Assembly (NCBI GenBank): GCA_963576475.1
Contig: OY754981.1
Location: forward strand, 15,322,716-15,386,715
Direction: 5' to 3'
Length of the DNA: 64,000 nucleotides
Source of the DNA: Molanna angustata
Taxonomy: Eukaryota; Arthropoda; Insecta; Trichoptera; Molannidae
Shown here in pieces: positions 35,305-47,214 of the stretch (the stretch's first letter is position 1; every line of letters begins with the position of its first letter). The notes under the pieces are model-generated. The model was not told where the DNA came from and did no database searches. It saw only the letters and a program-made list of their open reading frames with translations. Made by a program: the position numbers and the translations under genes.

Positions 35305-35720
35305 TGCCATATACCATCACGCCATTTTCTTATTGGGGTAGGCAGAGAGAACCGAATGCCGGACTCTTTTCTCTTGACATACATTCTCGCTTCATTCACG
35401 TCTATGCATCGTCTTATAAACGCTCTTCTGTTATTCTTTCTTCTAACGTCTGCATCTTTTAAAATTCCATTTATGTGATCGTGCCAACTTTGTCTTAGCC
35501 GACCTCTACTTTTCGTTCCTCTTTTATTAGCCTTATATACATGACTTGTGTCAGACGGTTATTACATATTCTTTCTATGTGCCTAAACCACTTTAGGACA
35601 TTTATTTTCTTCGTACTTACGATAAATGTATTTCTTTTTCGTTCTGTATTATGTTTTGTATTATGTATACATTTTACTTGCGTTATAACTACATGTTTTT
35701 TCACAAACCTTATTCTTATT
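35305..35720 (-). pseudogene. RTE-like LINE 3' end, diverged
   Basis: Family of 30484: ATACCATCACGCC, GGGTAGGCAGAGAGAACCGA. Minus strand still shows INVLKWFRHIERICNNRLTQ. Many frameshifts. Lies 70 bp before the Fbxl7 exon. Confidence 0.75.
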
Positions 35721-35791
35721 AATTGATCAATGTATGTCTTTTATTTTACTGTAATCTTTAATACTAATTTATACGTTTTGTTTTGTTTCAG

Positions 35792-37280
35792 GTGACTCAA
35801 ATGTCTCACGCCCCTATGGGGCGGCGGTCTCCCCCCGCCTGCCCTTTAGCTACCCTGGGTCGGGCATCGCCTCCGCCCCAGGCAACCTACCACCATCCTC
35901 TCAGCTCTTCACCTCTGGACCCGCAGGCCTACCACCTCTCGAGGACTTCACAACACCGAGATAGGGATTCCCCGCAGCTAGAGAAACCATACCAACCATT
36001 CAACAGAGACCCTCCTATGTTGGACAAACCCTACCAGCCATACAATAGAAACAGGAACACACCATCATTAGAATACCAAACGAGAGAACAGCAATACCAA
36101 AGAAACGTTTATGACCAAAATTTTCAAAGACATTCACCTACACTCGACAGATGCTATCCACTCAGCAAAAAGTCAACCTCATCGGTAGACTCGCACATGA
36201 CATACCACCTTTCGAGAAGTTCATCCAGCTCGTTAGATCAACCCTACATCCATCCGAACGTCAATCCCTTGGAACCCCAAGTTTACCATCTACCGAGAAA
36301 TCCCGCAAAAGCTTTGGAAGAATCATACTTGAGACAATCACCAGCGACGTTCGACTCAAGTTATCAGAGAAATACGCCATCAATAGAGAACAACCATCAT
36401 CTCAATGGAGAAGCGTTTAAGATGAAAGATTTATCCCATCTTACACCGAGTGTGTTTAAACATCAAGCTCAAGTGTATCAGAATAAAGAAAGTGATAATT
36501 CTTATCCACTGGATCTAAGATCGCCGTCGTTAGACTCAGTGTATCATGATAGGTATCAACACAAAAATGAAGCTAGTATAGAACAATATAGTCTTAGGAA
36601 TGAACATATATTTAATTCTAATCAAGGTTATAATTTACAAAATCATTTAAGAAATTCTCCGACACTGAGGAGAGCATCATCTCCTTCGGCCGATACGTGC
36701 AATTATTTAGTAGAAAATTTCAGTAAATTAGGTAGAAGTTCGCCCAGTTTGGATCAGGGTTATCACACTCTTGTGTCTCCTAGTCCCGGACCTTCGACGC
36801 CGGGTCCTTGGACTGATCCTAGTCCAAGTGTTAATGCATTTGCCAAAGGAAAAAGACTTGTGTCAAAAAACAACGCTTTCGATAGGCTTCCAGACGAAGC
36901 TGTTGTTAAAGTTTTTATGTGGTTAGATAGCAGTGATTTATGTTCCCTAGCTCGTGTCTGCAGAAGATTTGAATCGTTGGCGTGGCACCCGTGTTTATGG
37001 AGGACGATCACGTTAAAAGGTGAACACATAAGTGGCGATAAAGCAATGCGAAGTGTTTTCAGAAGGTTGTGTGGTTTAGGACGGACAGGTGCGTGTCCTG
37101 GTGTTGAAAGAGTGTTTTTAGGCGAAGGTTGTAAAGTAACAGACAGAGGTTTGGCTCTCTTGGCCAGAAGGTGTCCAGAATTGACTCATCTTCAACTTCA
37201 TGGGAGTACTGCTGTGTCTTCAATAGCTCTCAGGGAGTTGACTGCACGCTGTTCAAATCTTCAACATTTGGATATAACAG
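35792..37280 (+). CDS. Fbxl7: F-box/leucine-rich-repeat protein, Fbxl7-type, one internal exon
   Basis: FBXL7-type proteins are substrate receptors of SCF (Skp1-Cullin-F-box) ubiquitin ligases. The exon follows a strong acceptor (TTTTGTTTCAG, AG at 35790-35791) and ends at ACAG/GTAATT (donor 37281), phase 1. Counting from the in-frame ATG at 35801, residues 1-350 are a Pro/Ser/Tyr-rich disordered region and about 360-405 the F-box (FDRLPDEAVVKVFMWLDSSD, LARVCRRFESLAWHPCLWRT). From about 430 leucine-rich repeats start (GCKVTDRGLALLARRCPELT) and are cut at LDITG. The remaining repeats must lie on later exons, not found up to 64000. Whether 35801 is the true start or an upstream exon adds residues is unknown. 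Confidence 0.9.
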
Positions 37281-37950
37281 GTAATTAACAAACTTACAAA
37301 TGTGTTAAAAAGACGTTATTTATTCTATAAAATTAAATAAGCCAATTATGTTATTTGTGTAATTTCCGATCTTTGAAAATGATGAATCAATGTTTAGTTT
37401 TGACTGTATTCAACTTCTCAATGGACAATTCCTTATGGAAAACCATATTAACTAGTAAAAAAAACCATAGAAACTAGTGGGAATTCTCAAGATGGTAACT
37501 GAATGGAACCCCTAAAAAATCTGTTTTATCACATTTTTACTATTTTTTTAGTTTTGATTGTAAACAGATATTTATGGATTATTGCTTGATAATATTTTGC
37601 CCAGTTCAGTAGCTCCTACGCTAACAAACACCAATTTGGTTGACAGTCTTTATTGCACAGAATATATCACATACAACAAATACACAGAATAACACACGAA
37701 GTATTGGCAAATAAAAATTGTTAATTAAAAATTTACATACACAACGAATATTGTTCATTTAAAAGTTCACACAGAAAAAGAAAGATAAAAGAAAATATTT
37801 GTTGTTAATCTGAATGTTCACAAAGAAAATAATTGTCCGCTTAAATTTTCAAATACACAGAATCAAACTATTAGATTTCCCGTAGATATTGTGTAATTCT
37901 GGCATATAACTTATATGAAACGATGTCGTCACTGAATTATCCTATTGTGA
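37281..37950 (+). other. start of Fbxl7 downstream intron
   Basis: Begins GTAATTAAC. AT-rich, no recognised element. Confidence 0.6.
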
Positions 37951-37954
37951 TAGG

Positions 37955-38102
37955 TATGGTACGTATTCTTCAACCTGCATTCAATCGCCATCGGCAGTTG
38001 GATCCCATGTGATATAGGTATGTAACTAGTTGCATGTAACACATGAGATCCAACTGTCGATAGCGATCGTATGTATAGTTGAAGAATAAGTACCAAACTA
38101 TA
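37955..38102. mobile_element. small fold-back MITE
   Basis: Arms of about 55 bp (TATGGTACGTATTCTTCAAC..CAGTTGGATCCCATGTG) are mirrored by CACATGAGATCCAACTG..GTTGAAGAATAAGTACCAAA with a centre of about 35 bases. Confidence 0.8.
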
Positions 38103-38109
38103 AACCCAT

Positions 38110-39520
38110 AAATCCAAATTATTGAATATTTTATGATATTTTATTTTCTATACAACACATGTAGGTATGTAGATAGAACAATATGGAGGTCAGTCCTTTT
38201 TTCTACCCAGAATATGAAAATAGCATGATGGTATGTATGTATGTTTGGAGATTTAAGTATCAAACTATTAAGTCTTCTTACATACTGTGTTTAGGCGACT
38301 GCCATACAAATTGTATGAAGCGATGTCGTCACTAAATTCAATTTTTATAAAAATTATTAAAAAAAAATTGAGATTTACTTCTACAATATTAATATTTTTT
38401 ATATAAAATTAAATTATCTAGTTGCGGTGTTTCGACTTTTTCGATATTTTTAAAAAAAATAGAAATATAGTCAGTTAAACTCATAAATTTATCATAAAAA
38501 AAAATATATTTTTCTAAATAAAAAATGTTTGAGAAACTCTGGAATTTAAAAAAAAATCAATTTGAGATTTTGTATTTGTCTATGTTTTATATTATTTTAC
38601 CAATTTTTAGCGTTCTAGCTTTGGTTTCTGAGATACATGGAAAAATAAACCAAAATTTCAAAAGTTGAAAACCCCTGACTGAAACAAAAATTCACAATTC
38701 TGACAATAAAAAGTTTAGTAGGCCTATAACTGGCCTATATTCTGAAATTTTGGGCACTGTTAACTGAGCGGATCAAAAGTAATAAGGGGAGGACGGACAT
38801 ACACACAGACTCACAAAACTCACATAAAATGTTCTACTCCGAATTCTGAGTAAATCCATGTATGGGAACATATATGCTGCGAGGCCTCTAGTTGGTGTTA
38901 TTAACATGCAAAAAGTCCAATACGCCATACAAAATGTTCCTTCGTACACGCATCTTGGCTTAATAATGTCGATTCATTCAGAGAATTGAATTCTCATGAA
39001 CGAATCGACAGTTGGACTAGTTTATAAAATTATAATATTTTGCTATCCAATCTGTTAAAATAATCAACGGAACGTCGTGTTGTTTAAAGTAGCTTAAATT
39101 TTTGAAAATACGTAACGTGTTTGAACTCTTCTCTATACTACTTGTAGTGAATATCTCAAAGCTTATGATTCACAAATTTGTGTACCTTAATCATTGGAGA
39201 CGGTCACATGGCTCTCCGTTTTGATTGGTCCAAAATGGATGCGATAATTTAAGAGGTACAAGATTCCTCGATAATTATCGTCTTTGTAAATCACTCAAGA
39301 TCATTATCGCCCACTGATTAATTTTAATAGTCTCTTATCACGCCATCTAACGACCGGACAGACACACCTATAAACAGACAAATCACCACAATTGTTTTAA
39401 ATAATTCATGTAGTTACCCGTACCCCGCGCGGTGCGAATTTAATGAAAAATAAAACAAAAATGTATTTAATTTTGATTTATTTACTATGGAACACCAAGT
39501 AATATTGACATAAACAATTA
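38110..39520. other. intronic DNA, nothing recognised
   Basis: AT-rich with poly-A/poly-T runs; no gene, no shared repeat recognised. Confidence 0.4.
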
Positions 39521-39576
39521 ATAATTGGTTATGTCAATATTAATAATAATTTATTTTTTTATAAGGTTGGCCATTT

Positions 39577-39836
39577 TTGCTCAGTTAGTTAGATATCTGA
39601 CTCCCGAGCCAAAGGTCATAGTAATAATAATAATAAACACTTCCTTGCACCCTGCGCAAGTGACGAGTTTATTGCCGAATGGCAATTTCTTCCAACTACC
39701 CAGTGTTCCCAGCCCAGAGAAGCAATATTTGCGTGAGAAATAAATTTAAATAAATTTCTCCTCTGCTGGGAATCGAACCCAGGACGCCCGCACAGAAACC
39801 GAACGGCTTAACAACTGTGCCACGGCGGTCGGCCAT
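39577..39836. mobile_element. two tRNA-derived SINE heads in opposite orientation
   Basis: Plus strand: a half head TTGCTCAGTTAGTTAGATAT CTGACTCCCGAGCC (39590-39625). Minus strand: a full head from 39833 to 39762 with TGGCACAGTTG (A box) and GGTTCGATTCCCAGC (B box). The body on the minus strand includes the LINE-like 3' words GTTGGAAGAAATTGCC. Not a functional tRNA. Confidence 0.7.
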
Positions 39837-39894
39837 CTATTAATAATACAACTATTTCATTTTATATAAATTATGTCATGTAAAGACATCGTTT

Positions 39895-40170
39895 ATACCA
39901 TCACGTCATATATCACAATGTGGGGTAACCAGCGACAGGTGTACATTGTTTTAAAAAAGAAGCACAACACATACGTGTATGAACACGCTGGGCTTGTCTC
40001 ACCTAAAAGGCCAACATTCAGAACGGGTGGTGAATCTCATTGCTGAACTGTGTAAGATGTAACACACATATTTTGCCTGTTGTATTTTCAATTATACGAC
40101 TCTTACGAGACACTGAAAACAATGATAATAGAAAAGAGCGGATGCTCTACTCGAAGCCGGTATTTCACAG
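39895..40170 (+). repeat. dispersed repeat family B, copy 2
   Basis: ATACCATCACGTCAT, GGGGTAACCAGCGACAG, ACATTCAGAACGGGTGGTGA and the AATGATAATAGAAAAGAGCG end match 28735 and, in reverse, 48800-48985. Its end is interrupted by the fold-back element at 40178. Confidence 0.65.
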
Positions 40171-40177
40171 CAACTTA

Positions 40178-40437
40178 GCCTATTGTCCACGTATACCGCA
40201 CGTCATGCGCACGCTTTCGTCAATTGACGAATGCTTGCATCTTGCATAGAATCAATCAAAACCGTGTCCACGCTGCTGCACGCACCGCATGAGGAATGCA
40301 TGACGTGCTGCTGACGCAACGTTGCCGCTCCATGGACACAGTTTTGATTGTTTCTATGCAAGATGCAAGCATTCGTCTTGCATTCGTCAATTGACGAAAG
40401 CGTGCGCATGACGTGCGGTTTACGTGGACAGTCGGCC
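40178..40437. mobile_element. 260-bp fold-back MITE flanked by TTA, Harbinger-like
   Basis: Left arm (TGTCCACGTATACCGCACG, CGCACGCTTTCGTCAATTGACG, AAAACCGTGTCCA) is mirrored by the right arm (TGGACACAGTTTT, CGTCAATTGACGAAAGCGTG, CGTGCGGTTTACGTGGACA). Ends GCCTATTGTCCACG and CGTGGACAGTCGGCC. TTA lies on both sides (40175-40177 and 40438-40440), as in the 3-bp duplications of PIF/Harbinger elements. Arms about 90 bp, loop about 65 bp. Confidence 0.8.
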
Positions 40438-40441
40438 TTAA

Positions 40442-41110
40442 GGATGAGACTGCTGCCAACGTACCTATTTTTCAATTTGATATACCATCAAATCGTTTTG
40501 AAAAAATAATTTAGATAGTTTGTGTATTAATAAAGAAAAATATATCTTTATTTTTTGATAGTGTTCTGTATAAATTCTTGTACAAAAATAATGGCATACC
40601 CCTATTTTCAACGTTTATCTTATATTTGAAAATATAAAGCGTAGTTCAACATATTTTTTTTTTAAATAAAAGAAGACAACATATCTAGAAAAATATGGTG
40701 TGATGTAGCATTAATGCTTCAGGTTTAGTAAATAAACCTAAAAAAACATTTATTTTCCATTTAGCGCCATTGCGAAATAAAAGTTTTTGTGGTTTATTAA
40801 CTTAACCTGATGCATTAATGCAACGTAACATAGTATTTTCCAGATATTTTGATCTTCTTTAATTTATAAAAAATATAATGCTCTCTACCTTATAGTTTTT
40901 TTATAAATTTAAGATAAATGTCAAAAATCGGGGTATGCTTATTATTTTCCTACAAGAATATATACAGCACATAGGTAATTAAAAAGTTAAGGTATATTTT
41001 TCTTTATTAATATCCAAACTAACTAGGTTATTTTTTTCAAAATGATTCGTTTTGTAGTAATGATGCAAATTCAAATTGAAAAAATAGGTACGTTGGCAGC
41101 AGTCACCCTC
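40442..41110. mobile_element. 669-bp full-length palindromic element flanked by TAA
   Basis: The left half is the imperfect reverse complement of the right half over the whole length: GACTGCTGCCAACGTACCTA at 40449 and TAGGTACGTTGGCAGCAGTC at 41085. The halves meet near ATTTAGCGCCATTGCG (about 40760-40775). TAA lies on both sides (40439-40441, 41111-41113). No open frame. It abuts the previous MITE at a shared TTAA. Confidence 0.85.
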
Positions 41111-41114
41111 TAAA

Positions 41115-43855
41115 ATAAAAATATAAAATGTAAATGTTTAAACATTCATTCATTGTCATTTATTTACAATTCTAATTTTTAATAAGTACCTACCTACCTA
41201 CTGTTTTAACGTATATTACAAACAGATGGACGTTTCGTAGACTTTATAGTAATGTGTCATTTGTATATTATTTATTTACATGTTGAGACTTCGTAAAGTA
41301 ATCGTTTATCGTCGGTTTTAACAAAAGTTTGTTGTCTAAGAAAATATTCTGCTTCTGTAAAATACAAAAAAAATCTTATTATACATTTTTTATTCATTGA
41401 TCGTTAGTTAAACATATTATGGTCTTACTTACTATTTGCAATTTGTGTTTAGGCTGATACTTACCCAGTTTTTTGTATGGCCGAAACTGACATAGCATTG
41501 GATTTAACTCGTAGGTATTTTAAATAGTACGTAAAGCCCTATAGTACATTGTTTTGTATTAAGATCTATATTTTCATATTAATTTTGTAACGATATTTTT
41601 AAATTGCTCCTTAAGCAACAGAAACGAATATACAATATTAAATAAAGGTATAGTTGTCACCAAATATCTTGAACCATTTCGCCGAGAAAGGGGACAATTT
41701 GCACGTAAACCAATGAATCAAAAAGACACAAATTTGCGCTCTGCCTACCCGTTTTAAGTCCCTTATATACCTTTGGTATACGGATGTACACAAATATGCA
41801 CACTAAATTACCCTCTAATGTATGAAACACGAAAAAATATGTGATATGTGATATACAACATTTTTTCGTGAAGAAAAGGTTAAATTCAGAGTTTTTTTAA
41901 TAGCAAGAATAATATTAAAAAAAACTCAGTCGGTAGATTTTCATATTCTCTTTCAATTGAAGTAAAAATCTACTCCATTTATGCCTCTTTATGAAGTTTT
42001 TTAATTACATACAATAAAAAAAAAGGGTTTTACTAAAACTAATATTACTATAAAAATATTAAACAAATTCACATTTCAAAAAACTCGTGCAATAGAATAA
42101 AGATGTACATACAAACTGTTCCTTATTTTAAAGACATATCTTCTGAGGGGACTAGGGAAATTATTTTCAAAATATACTATATAGCCTACTTAGATATTTG
42201 GTAATATTTATATAATAGATATTGAACTTGCTTCTAATAATATCTGATTGTAACTTCACGTTACAGAAAAAAAAATCACAGAACCCTCTTGTTTCAAAAT
42301 TGATGGTGTTACAAATTTTGTTTCTTCAAAGTTATACTATTAATTTTCTAAGAGGAAATTATAAACTATGTTTTAAAAAAATATCTCTATAGATTGACAG
42401 ACACAGATTTGTATTTTTTTTAAAACAATCAATGATTGGGAAGGTATCATTCTTTATGAACTGTCAAACTCGGTTATCTGAGATGTGATTAAGACTGGAA
42501 ATGTTTGATGTAATAGGATTCATAGAATATTGACAATTTTTTTGACCACTTTAAGTTGTTATTTTGTTGAAAATTAATGTAATGTAAGTATATGCCCGAT
42601 TTTTTTATATAAAGAATCTTCTAGATTGTATATAATATGGCAAAATTAACCATTAAAGCGAACTTGATATACCTAACATTAAAATCAACTATACCTTGAA
42701 TTATCTAAAAATAAACCAGTAGGAATACAAAACACGGTAATAAAAATAAATTATACACAAATATTTGCGTGATATTCGTTAATATATATCGCAGTTTCAT
42801 TTCGGGCAGTCTGATTGGCTAATTATGCCGTAAAAAATTAATGTTGTCAAAATATTATGATGAACTTGGTCGCCCAAGATACATGAAAATGCTTCTTTTA
42901 ATTTTACTGATTTTTAACATCTTTGGATATCATGAATATATTACAAAAGTTTACTTTATCCTTGATCTGAATGTATTACATCATTCGCGTAGGAGATTAA
43001 CAATGATTAATATAACTATATATTTTGTAGTAGGTAATCATAAACTTATTTCAAACAGTATAATTTATCTCAAATGTTGTTTTAAAAAATATTTTATAAA
43101 TGTTCCACAATATTTAAGCTATGTATTGAAGAAGTAGCCCTAGTGAGGTCGATAATTTTATACTTTAATTGACTGTTTATAAATTAATAATAATATAAAA
43201 AAATATAAAAAAAAATAAAAATAATAATTATCATTAGTTTTCAAGGTCAATTTCATGTTTACCAAATATATAACTTTAATACACTTAATCTTGGCATAGT
43301 GGAAAACGTTTTATGACTTCAAAAATTGACCTACAACAGTGATAACATTTCTCCTAATTTCCTAGCTCTTCTCGTCGTTTATTTTATTTTATTTTATTTT
43401 ATTCATCACGTCATTGTATCACTCTTTATTTCCCCCTATATCCTACATTGTTTTGAGATGTTTTTAGAGAAATTGAAATTGATTGTTATTTTTTTAAATA
43501 TGCATATTTTTTGTATTCTTGTGGTTAGATTGCAATACTTAATATTATGTATGTGAAACAATGTTATTGGGTGTACAGATTGTAGTATGCTTCTTTTATA
43601 TTTATCATGTACTTTTCTTTCTGTATTCCTGTTTTGTTTCCTAATCAAAATAAATAAATAAATAATATCTTCGGTTCTATTCGTTAAAGAGGATATTATA
43701 TTCTATAATAAAAATAAAAAAAATCCATAGTACAACATCGTACCAAACAGACAACAAACTACAAAAAATTACAAACAATATAATTTGTTAATGTTATAAT
43801 ATTTTTGATTTGTTAAAACACATATTCCGTGGTGATATACATGCCTTACACCTAC
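41115..43855. other. intronic DNA, nothing recognised
   Basis: Several small hairpins (for example CACGAAAAAAT..ATTTTTTCGTG near 41827-41870). The 98-codon frame at 42841-43137 is AT-rich without a recognisable domain. A (TTTTA)n run is at 43380-43402. Confidence 0.4.
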
Positions 43856-43861
43856 AACTTA

Positions 43862-43965
43862 TAGTGGAGGGAAAGATAGAGGCAAGACGGAGAAAGACAA
43901 GGCGTAAAAGAGTATCAATCTGTGGCTTGAAAATCTCAGGCAGTAGTTCGGGGTTTCGAGTGCGA
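43862..43965 (+). pseudogene. LINE C-terminal relic
   Basis: Plus strand reads IVEGKIEARRRKTRRKRVSI then CGLKISGSSSG, resembling the EGKIEG-R-R-GR-+-SWL-N-R motif of another LINE C-terminus. About 30 codons only. Confidence 0.45.
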
Positions 43966-44192
43966 CGTCACTAAGTTGACTAGAAAAAATTAGGGACGGA
44001 AATAAGCATGCGTACAAAAATGTCCTATAGTGTGAATGGTTGAAACTCGAAACAGACTAGCGTCTGGCGACAGATGAATCTAGGGAAAATTATACGTGAT
44101 GCAATAAAATACGACAGCGAAATAATAATATGATGTGAATATAAATCCCATTCCCTCAATTTTTTGGTTAGATTCAGGAAGTCTTTATGAAT

Positions 44193-44224
44193 TATAGCGA
44201 CTCGCGTTAGCGAGTTGCTATATA
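44193..44224. repeat. short inverted repeat
   Basis: TATAGCGACTCGC and GCGAGTTGCTATA with a short loop. Confidence 0.65.
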
Positions 44225-44404
44225 AATTAAATGGAACTTGGTCGCAGGAAAAATACTATCGACATCTTTGCCAATTGAGGCTAGGAATAAGTTTATCATG
44301 TATTCGTATTTTATCACATTTTTCAAAAAAATATATTCTCAACATTTTATTTACGTGGTTGTAAGATCCCTACTATTTTCAATACTATTTACTATTTTTT
44401 ATTT

Positions 44405-44695
44405 TGTTGTTTATAATTTCACACATAGATGGCTGTAGTAAAAATTCCTTATTTTCAAGCGAAAAGAATTTCAGTATTACAATATATAGAACTTTCAAAA
44501 TTGAATTGATAGGGATCTCATTAAAAAGGCATAATTGGTGAACGTTGCGCAAGCTCATAAAGTGATCACGTAAACCAGCCGATGACAGGTCGTAAGCCCT
44601 GTAGGTGCCTTGATTTCCCGGTTCTCCTACAATAAATATTCCAACTTCGTCTCTATTGAGATAATTAAAAATCTGTTAAAAAATATTTTTTATTT
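44405..44695 (+). repeat. dispersed repeat family A, copy 3
   Basis: Matches 20832-21110 almost base for base from TTATAATTTCACACATAGATGG to GTTAAAAAATAT; it ends earlier than copy 2. Confidence 0.87.
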
Positions 44696-44699
44696 ATTC

Positions 44700-45440
44700 A
44701 GTTAAATATTTGTGCGCACGCGTATTTCTGACTTTCGTCCCTTGACCTGTCTGACGGGAGACGATTGTAATCAAACTCCGTTAGGAGAGGCACAAGAAGA
44801 GGAAAATGATTATACTAATAATAATTATGATGTACAGATAAAAAAGCATCTTCATTAGGTATTCGTAATTGAATAAAACAGGGAAAGAAAATCCTTTTTT
44901 TATTAAATAACGAGGTGATCAATTCGATGTGAAATTATTTTTTAAAATCTTAGTTTATTTTTTCACTACTACATATTAAAGAAGAACAAATTTTATGTGA
45001 AGCGTGTATTTTGATGGCAGCTGAACATGTATCTTTTATAGAAATTTGATCCATTGTTACTACAACCTCATATAAAACAAAACAATGATCGTAAACTTAC
45101 GGAAGCTGGGTGTAACCAAAGAATCTTTGTTAGGATGTTATGTTGAACGTTATTTATTACTTTTTGTACAAACGTTTATTTAAATTTTAATAAAACTCTC
45201 AATAAATAATGTCAAAGAAGATAGATGACGCAGTAAAATTTCAAACGTGAAAATATCGATCCGATATTCAAAATTAATATGCAGATTGTGTGTAAAAGAA
45301 ATTATCATATTTGTTTTATTTTCTTAACACATTGGCAACATTTTCGATATTGTCGTAGTCATTATTTATTTTATGCAGAAAATGTACGCCATGTTTTGTT
45401 ATTTTATATTATATGATAAAAATAAAATTTTAGTAGGAAT
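44700..45440. other. intronic DNA, nothing recognised
   Basis: No gene or shared repeat recognised. Confidence 0.4.
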
Positions 45441-45445
45441 GTTTT

Positions 45446-46003
45446 AGGGCCGGTATTACAGTCTGAGTTTAAGAGCTCAAGTTTTACAAAAATGTAGCGT
45501 TTAGGCCTAATCTTCCCTCAAATACTTCACTAAAACGACAAATATTTAACTCAACGTTTCTGGCGGATTAAGTAGGTACTTAACGGTGAGTCAACTGTCA
45601 TTTGTGCTAGACAACGCGTTTAGTTTCAGTTTCTATCACTAGAGGCGTTAGTTGTATCGACGGTGGCGCCACACAACAAAACAAACTGACAGCCATATTG
45701 AAACGAACACGGGCATTTAAAAGCATTATTTTGGTGAAAAAAATTAAATTTACCATGTTGGATAGTAAAACAATAGTATTTCAAGTCGTAGCGTCCCGTT
45801 TTGTAGTTCGTATTATTTGAGGTTATTTAAAATTTGACAGATAATAACCACAGAAAAAGTAAAATATGTCTATAATTGAAGATTTAGTAACTGACATGTC
45901 ATATTGCACTGTAATACGGAAATGGATTAAATCCCCCCTTAACATTAATCTTGAGTTTAACAAACTCAATGAGTTGAGGGCCGACTGTAATACCGGGCCA
46001 TAA
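45446..46003 (-). mobile_element. non-autonomous TIR element, family M, copy 2
   Basis: GGGCCGGTATTACAGTC at the left and GACTGTAATACCGGGCC at the right form a 17-bp perfect inverted repeat. The interior is the reverse complement of 33660-34265. Flanks are TTTTA and ATAAG; a TA duplication fits, other sizes cannot be excluded. Confidence 0.87.
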
Positions 46004-46009
46004 GGATGT

Positions 46010-46485
46010 AAACTAGACAAATACAAAACAACTAAAAGTACTAGACATTTGCAAAACAAATACATTTAATTTGAATAGAGAATTTCAATTGCCTCCCAGA
46101 TGAAATAAAACAGATAAATGATTTTAAAAGTTCAAACAAAAAAAAACATTTCACAATCTAAACGATATATGATGTATATAAATGTAATGATCTATGTATT
46201 GATATGACCAAAATTGTTTCGAATTGCTCGTTTTCTTTTGTTTCTTGTTTGTGCATAGCCTTTTTTTCACCGTTGTATAACTATGTATTTATTGTACTAT
46301 CTAATATGGAATGATTCCCTCATCAAGCACAAGGTTTTAATCTTTTTGATGGGGTAATGCTACAATGTTACCATATTAATTATCATTATGTATTTTAAAA
46401 ATTTATTTGTAATATTGTTAAACAAAAAAGGATGTTAAATAAAATAAATAAAAAAAATGAGATTCAAATCAAACTATGTGTAGGT
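46010..46485. other. intronic DNA, nothing recognised
   Basis: AT-rich; no feature. Confidence 0.4.
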
Positions 46486-46489
46486 ACAC

Positions 46490-46965
46490 GGCGATACACT
46501 TCCGAACAAAAAAAATGTCAGGGGTTGCAAAGAAAAAGATGACATGAACAATGAACTGGTAAACTATATTTCGACAGAAAGAAATATGATCCCCGAACCG
46601 ACTTCTGAACATATCCTATGGAAATGCTGTAAAATTTCTGAAGATAATTCAACAATGTCCGACTGAATTTCTTTGGAACTATTGGACATGCGGGCCTTGT
46701 AGCCACGAAGAGCAACTTCAGGGCTTTCAAGACTTTCTGTCAAAAATACGGTTCACTCTTATCTTCACTTTCAGTGAACGAGAGACAGTTGTTTCCTCAT
46801 AATTAGCTATCTTTGGCGCTATAAGTGCAGGTCTGCAAGGTTTAAGAGTTTTCAGGACTCTTCTTATGTTCTTTATGTGTTCTTTCAAAGTTTTGCTAGG
46901 GGCCGTTATTAGTCCCCATAAGCATAACGGGTGGTGGTGGAGGAAGAACATCAGGAAATATTTAT
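46490..46965 (-). pseudogene. decayed protein-like segment, unknown family
   Basis: On the minus strand three open segments in different frames read like one broken protein: PDVLPPPPVMLMGTNNGP, then KTLKEHIKNIRRVLKTLKPC and IAPKIANYEETTVSRSLKVK, then ESPEVALRGYKARMSNSSKE and LSSEILQHFHRICSEVGSGI. Base composition is more balanced than the flanks. It may be a retrocopy or a transposon remnant. I do not recognise the family. Confidence 0.35.
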
Positions 46966-47107
46966 TTATTTATTTTCTTTGGGAAGCTATAGCTCATTTA
47001 CAGTTTAATGGTACAATATTATTTTTACAGTGTTAGAGCCAAAAAAAGCATTCCATCAACATAATATAAAAATAAATAACAGTTTACAAGCCAAAAATAT
47101 TCAAAAA

Positions 47108-47138
47108 CACACCTTCATACACACCATCACACACACAT

Positions 47139-47186
<48 letters not shown>

Positions 47187-47212
47187 ATACACACACATAC
47201 ACACATATACAA
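47108..47212. repeat. (CA)n microsatellite
   Basis: Almost uninterrupted ACAC run from 47128 to 47192, with impure flanks. The 94-codon frame across it is an artefact. Confidence 0.95.
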
Positions 47213-47214
47213 CT

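Noticed and set aside
36151..37029. Additional frames overlapping the Fbxl7 exon
   Set aside because: Shadows of the real frame, with no independent signal.
39762..39833. A tRNA gene on the minus strand
   Set aside because: Same reasoning as at 20101: SINE head with body.
42841..43137. 98-codon plus-strand frame as a small gene
   Set aside because: AT-rich, no domain, no splice or repeat context; length not surprising for this composition.
33660..46003. Assigning TIR family M to a superfamily
   Set aside because: GGGCC ends would suit Harbinger, but flanks fit TA better than TWA; evidence conflicts.
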